Below are positions 14,346 through 15,882 of a stretch of DNA of 15,882 bases, piece by piece. This DNA comes from Pontiellaceae bacterium (GTDB lineage Bacteria > Verrucomicrobiota > Kiritimatiellia > Kiritimatiellales > Tichowtungiaceae): positions 1 through 15,882 of the forward strand of contig JAOZMR010000036.1 in NCBI GenBank assembly GCA_029934215.1. The letters run 5' to 3'. The notes beneath the pieces were generated by a model. It ran no database searches, was not told the origin of the DNA, and saw nothing but the letters and a program-made list of their open reading frames with translations. The translations under genes were made by a program, and so were the position numbers. How positions within the stretch are numbered: position 1 is the first letter of the stretch; every line of letters starts with the position of its first letter.

Positions 14346-15746
14346 ATGAAAACAGTCTCCGCATCAGAAATGCGCGAACTCGACCGCCGAACCATCGAAG
14401 AGTTCGGAACGCTGGGCGTGGTTCTGATGGATCGCGCCGCACGCGGGTTGGTTGATTGCATCTTAGCAGTCATCCAAGCTCACCAGATTGCTCGCCCCTC
14501 CATCCTGTTTATCGCAGGAAAAGGCAATAACGGCGGCGACGCCGAAGTCGCACACAAAATGCTCCTTGAAGAAAATATTTCTTCCAACCTTTGGAACGTG
14601 CAGGGAACCAACTGGAAGACAGCCTCCGCCGATGGCTTCAACATTATCGTCGATGGACTACTCGGAACCGGAACCTCCGGTGCGCCACGCGGAAAGTTTG
14701 CCGAAGCCATCCGCTTCATCAATCGCGCAAAGGGTTTCAAACTCGCCATCGATATTCCGAGCGGACTCCATCACGGCGAAACCGTGATCGCCGATCTCAC
14801 GGTCACCATGGGGCTTCCGAAAATAGAACTCATTCAATCCGAATCGGTTGAATTTACAGGCTCTATTGAAACCATCGATATTGGAATCCCCACCGAATTC
14901 ATCGAAGCAACCAAAGGTTGCGCCGAAGCCGAGTTGATCACCCAAAGCGACGTGCAACTTCCGCGTAGGAAACGCGACTCCCACAAAGGAACCTACGGAC
15001 ATGTTCTGCTGATCGGCGGCGCACCCGGCATGACGGGCGCCATCGCGATGGCGGCACGAGCCGCCCTCCGCTCCGGTGCAGGTCTGGTGAGCGTTCTCAC
15101 GCCAGAAGAAGTTCTGCCAATCGTTGCGCAAGCCTGTGGCCCCGAAGCGATGGTGCACGGTTTTCCAAGCCTTGGAAAAAACACCATCGATTTTTCCAAT
15201 GTTTGGAAAAAAGTAACAGCGGTCTGTGCTGGCCCAGGCCTCGGGCATCATCCGGAATTTATTGAGTTTCTGTTGAAAACCTGTCCCGTTCCGCTAGTCC
15301 TCGACGCCGATGCGCTCAGCGTCTCGCCAGAGACGATTGCGACGGCGAAGTGCCCCGTCGTACTCACGCCCCACCCCGGCGAATTCGCATCGCTCTTCGA
15401 AATGAAAACCACTCAGGTTCAAGCCGACCGCTGGGGCGCCGCGCGCGAAGCGGCGGAACGCACCGGAAAGATCGTCGTGCTCAAGGGTGCGCGAACGATT
15501 GTCGCCGCGCCCAGCGAGAAACTCGCCATAAACAGTACAGGTAATCCAGGAATGGCAAAAGGCGGATCGGGCGACGTGCTTGCCGGACTACTCGCCGGAC
15601 GTCTTGCGCAGGGAATCGAGCCATTTCAAGCGACGAAAACTGCGGTTTGGCTTCATGGGAAAGCGGGCGATTTAGCGGCGGCAAAAAACACAGAAGCGGC
15701 AATGACCGCCACAGATCTCATTGATGCATTTTGCGCTCTTGCATGA
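14346..15746 (+). CDS. nnr: Bifunctional NAD(P)H-hydrate epimerase / ADP-dependent (S)-NAD(P)H-hydrate dehydratase
   Basis: A 466-residue two-domain repair enzyme that returns damaged, hydrated NAD(P)H to the active form. The epimerase domain (about 1-205) has the YjeF_N motif GKGNNGGD (58-65), DGLLGTGTSG and LAIDIPSG. The dehydratase domain (about 210-466, ribokinase-like) has GTYGHVLLIGGAPGMTGA, AGPGLG, LDADALS, VLTPHPGEFA and GGSGDVLAG with catalytic D410. Both look complete. It starts 4 bases after the hsdR remnant with only a weak ribosome-binding site. Three palindromes of the TTCCAA family lie inside without breaking the frame; the pair at 15162-15209 encodes a short stretch just before AGPGLG. 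C-biased on this strand, like the genes before the island. Confidence 0.96.
   Translation: MKTVSASEMRELDRRTIEEFGTLGVVLMDRAARGLVDCILAVIQAHQIARPSILFIAGKGNNGGDAEVAHKMLLEENISSNLWNVQGTNWKTASADGFNIIVDGLLGTGTSGAPRGKFAEAIRFINRAKGFKLAIDIPSGLHHGETVIADLTVTMGLPKIELIQSESVEFTGSIETIDIGIPTEFIEATKGCAEAELITQSDVQLPRRKRDSHKGTYGHVLLIGGAPGMTGAIAMAARAALRSGAGLVSVLTPEEVLPIVAQACGPEAMVHGFPSLGKNTIDFSNVWKKVTAVCAGPGLGHHPEFIEFLLKTCPVPLVLDADALSVSPETIATAKCPVVLTPHPGEFASLFEMKTTQVQADRWGAAREAAERTGKIVVLKGARTIVAAPSEKLAINSTGNPGMAKGGSGDVLAGLLAGRLAQGIEPFQATKTAVWLHGKAGDLAAAKNTEAAMTATDLIDAFCALA
14582..14596. repeat. Palindrome TTCCAA-CCT-TTGGAA inside the nnr epimerase domain
   Basis: Perfect 6-base arms with the same CCT centre as the intergenic copy at 13013. 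It is read in frame as SNLWN. Confidence 0.65.
15162..15178. repeat. Palindrome TTTCCAA-GCC-TTGGAAA inside the nnr dehydratase domain, first of a pair
   Basis: Perfect 7-base arms, flanked by an extra T before and AA after. It is read as FPSLGK. A second copy begins 31 bases downstream. Confidence 0.75.
15193..15209. repeat. Palindrome TTTCCAA-TGT-TTGGAAA inside the nnr dehydratase domain, second of a pair
   Basis: Perfect 7-base arms, with further flanking T and A bases that lengthen the pairing. It is read as FSNVWK, so the frame differs from the first copy of the pair by one base. Confidence 0.75.
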
Positions 15747-15751
15747 GCACC

Positions 15752-15801
15752 AACCCTCATACAAAAAGCCCATTTCAGAGGTTTGCCTCGCAATTTGAAT
15801 G
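15752..15801. repeat. 50-base direct repeat, copy 1, downstream of nnr
   Basis: Matches 15832-15881 at 42 of 50 positions without gaps. Conserved blocks are CCCTCATACAAAA at the left and TTTGCCTCGCAA...TTGAATG at the right. It starts five bases after the nnr stop. GAGG-TTTG-CCTC inside this copy could form a small hairpin, but copy 2 does not keep it. Confidence 0.75.
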
Positions 15802-15831
15802 ACGCCACTTTCACACCGAATTATACACGCC

Positions 15832-15881
15832 AGCCCTCATACAAAACGTCCTTTTTTGAGTTTTGCCTCGCAACTTGAATG
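15832..15881. repeat. 50-base direct repeat, copy 2, at the window edge
   Basis: Begins exactly 80 bases after copy 1, with a 30-base unrelated spacer between them. The array may continue beyond the window. No gene lies between the copies. Confidence 0.75.
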
Positions 15882-15882
15882 T

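Noticed and set aside
14658..15251. 197-codon open frame on the minus strand
   Set aside because: Antisense shadow of nnr, across conserved nnr motifs.
15752..15882. Possible CRISPR array (50-base repeat, 30-base spacer)
   Set aside because: Only two copies at 84 per cent identity, no cas genes and no dyad at conserved positions; CRISPR repeats are normally near identical.

Overview
The window is a 15.9 kb bacterial chromosome segment. The organism makes lipopolysaccharide: fabZ and lpxA are adjacent, there is a periplasmic parvulin lipoprotein, and there is a GspE/PilB-type secretion or pilus ATPase. It is therefore a Gram-negative diderm. The four-helix-bundle 'suffix' gene and the dispersed TTCCAAnnnTTGGAA palindromes remind me of Kiritimatiellota/Lentisphaerae-type genomes. 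That is recollection, not proof; no rRNA or other phylogenetic marker is present.

Layout: (1) 1-2814, a DUF697/YcjF-like protein, a membrane-anchored NERD-domain protein and a diacylglycerol-kinase-family lipid kinase, all on +, ending at a bidirectional hairpin terminator. (2) 2834-3925, a convergent parvulin-type peptidyl-prolyl isomerase lipoprotein on -. (3) 4054-7396, envelope housekeeping on +: a YkgJ-type cysteine-cluster protein, fabZ, lpxA, and a GspE/PilB ATPase. (4) 7445-14341, a type I restriction-modification island: hsdM, rhuM, a DUF1016/YhcG PD-(D/E)XK protein and hsdS, chained by 4-base ATGA overlaps. A 181-base repeat-bearing gap follows, then a four-helix-bundle suffix-domain gene that overlaps a truncated hsdR. 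(5) 14346-15746, nnr, the bifunctional NAD(P)HX repair enzyme, starting 4 bases after the hsdR remnant. (6) A non-coding tail with two 50-base direct repeats 80 bases apart.

How the genes work together: HsdM and HsdS look intact, so a sequence-specific adenine methyltransferase could still be made. The local HsdR keeps only the N-terminal part of its nuclease domain, lacks the Glu and Lys of the D...ExK site, and has no motor. What remains is either a methylation-only system, one using an HsdR encoded elsewhere, or one in which the DUF1016 nuclease-fold protein and RhuM, both inside the hsdM-hsdS transcription unit, supply the effector. The last option is speculation.

The most striking DNA-level signal is a family of short palindromes (TTTCCAA-3 nt-TTGGAAA and relatives). 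They concentrate in the last 3 kb, in intergenic DNA and, without breaking the frame, inside hsdR' and nnr. A different palindrome occurs twice in the same codon register in the DUF1016 gene. A fold-back repeat sits inside the four-helix gene and has a partial relative in the preceding gap.
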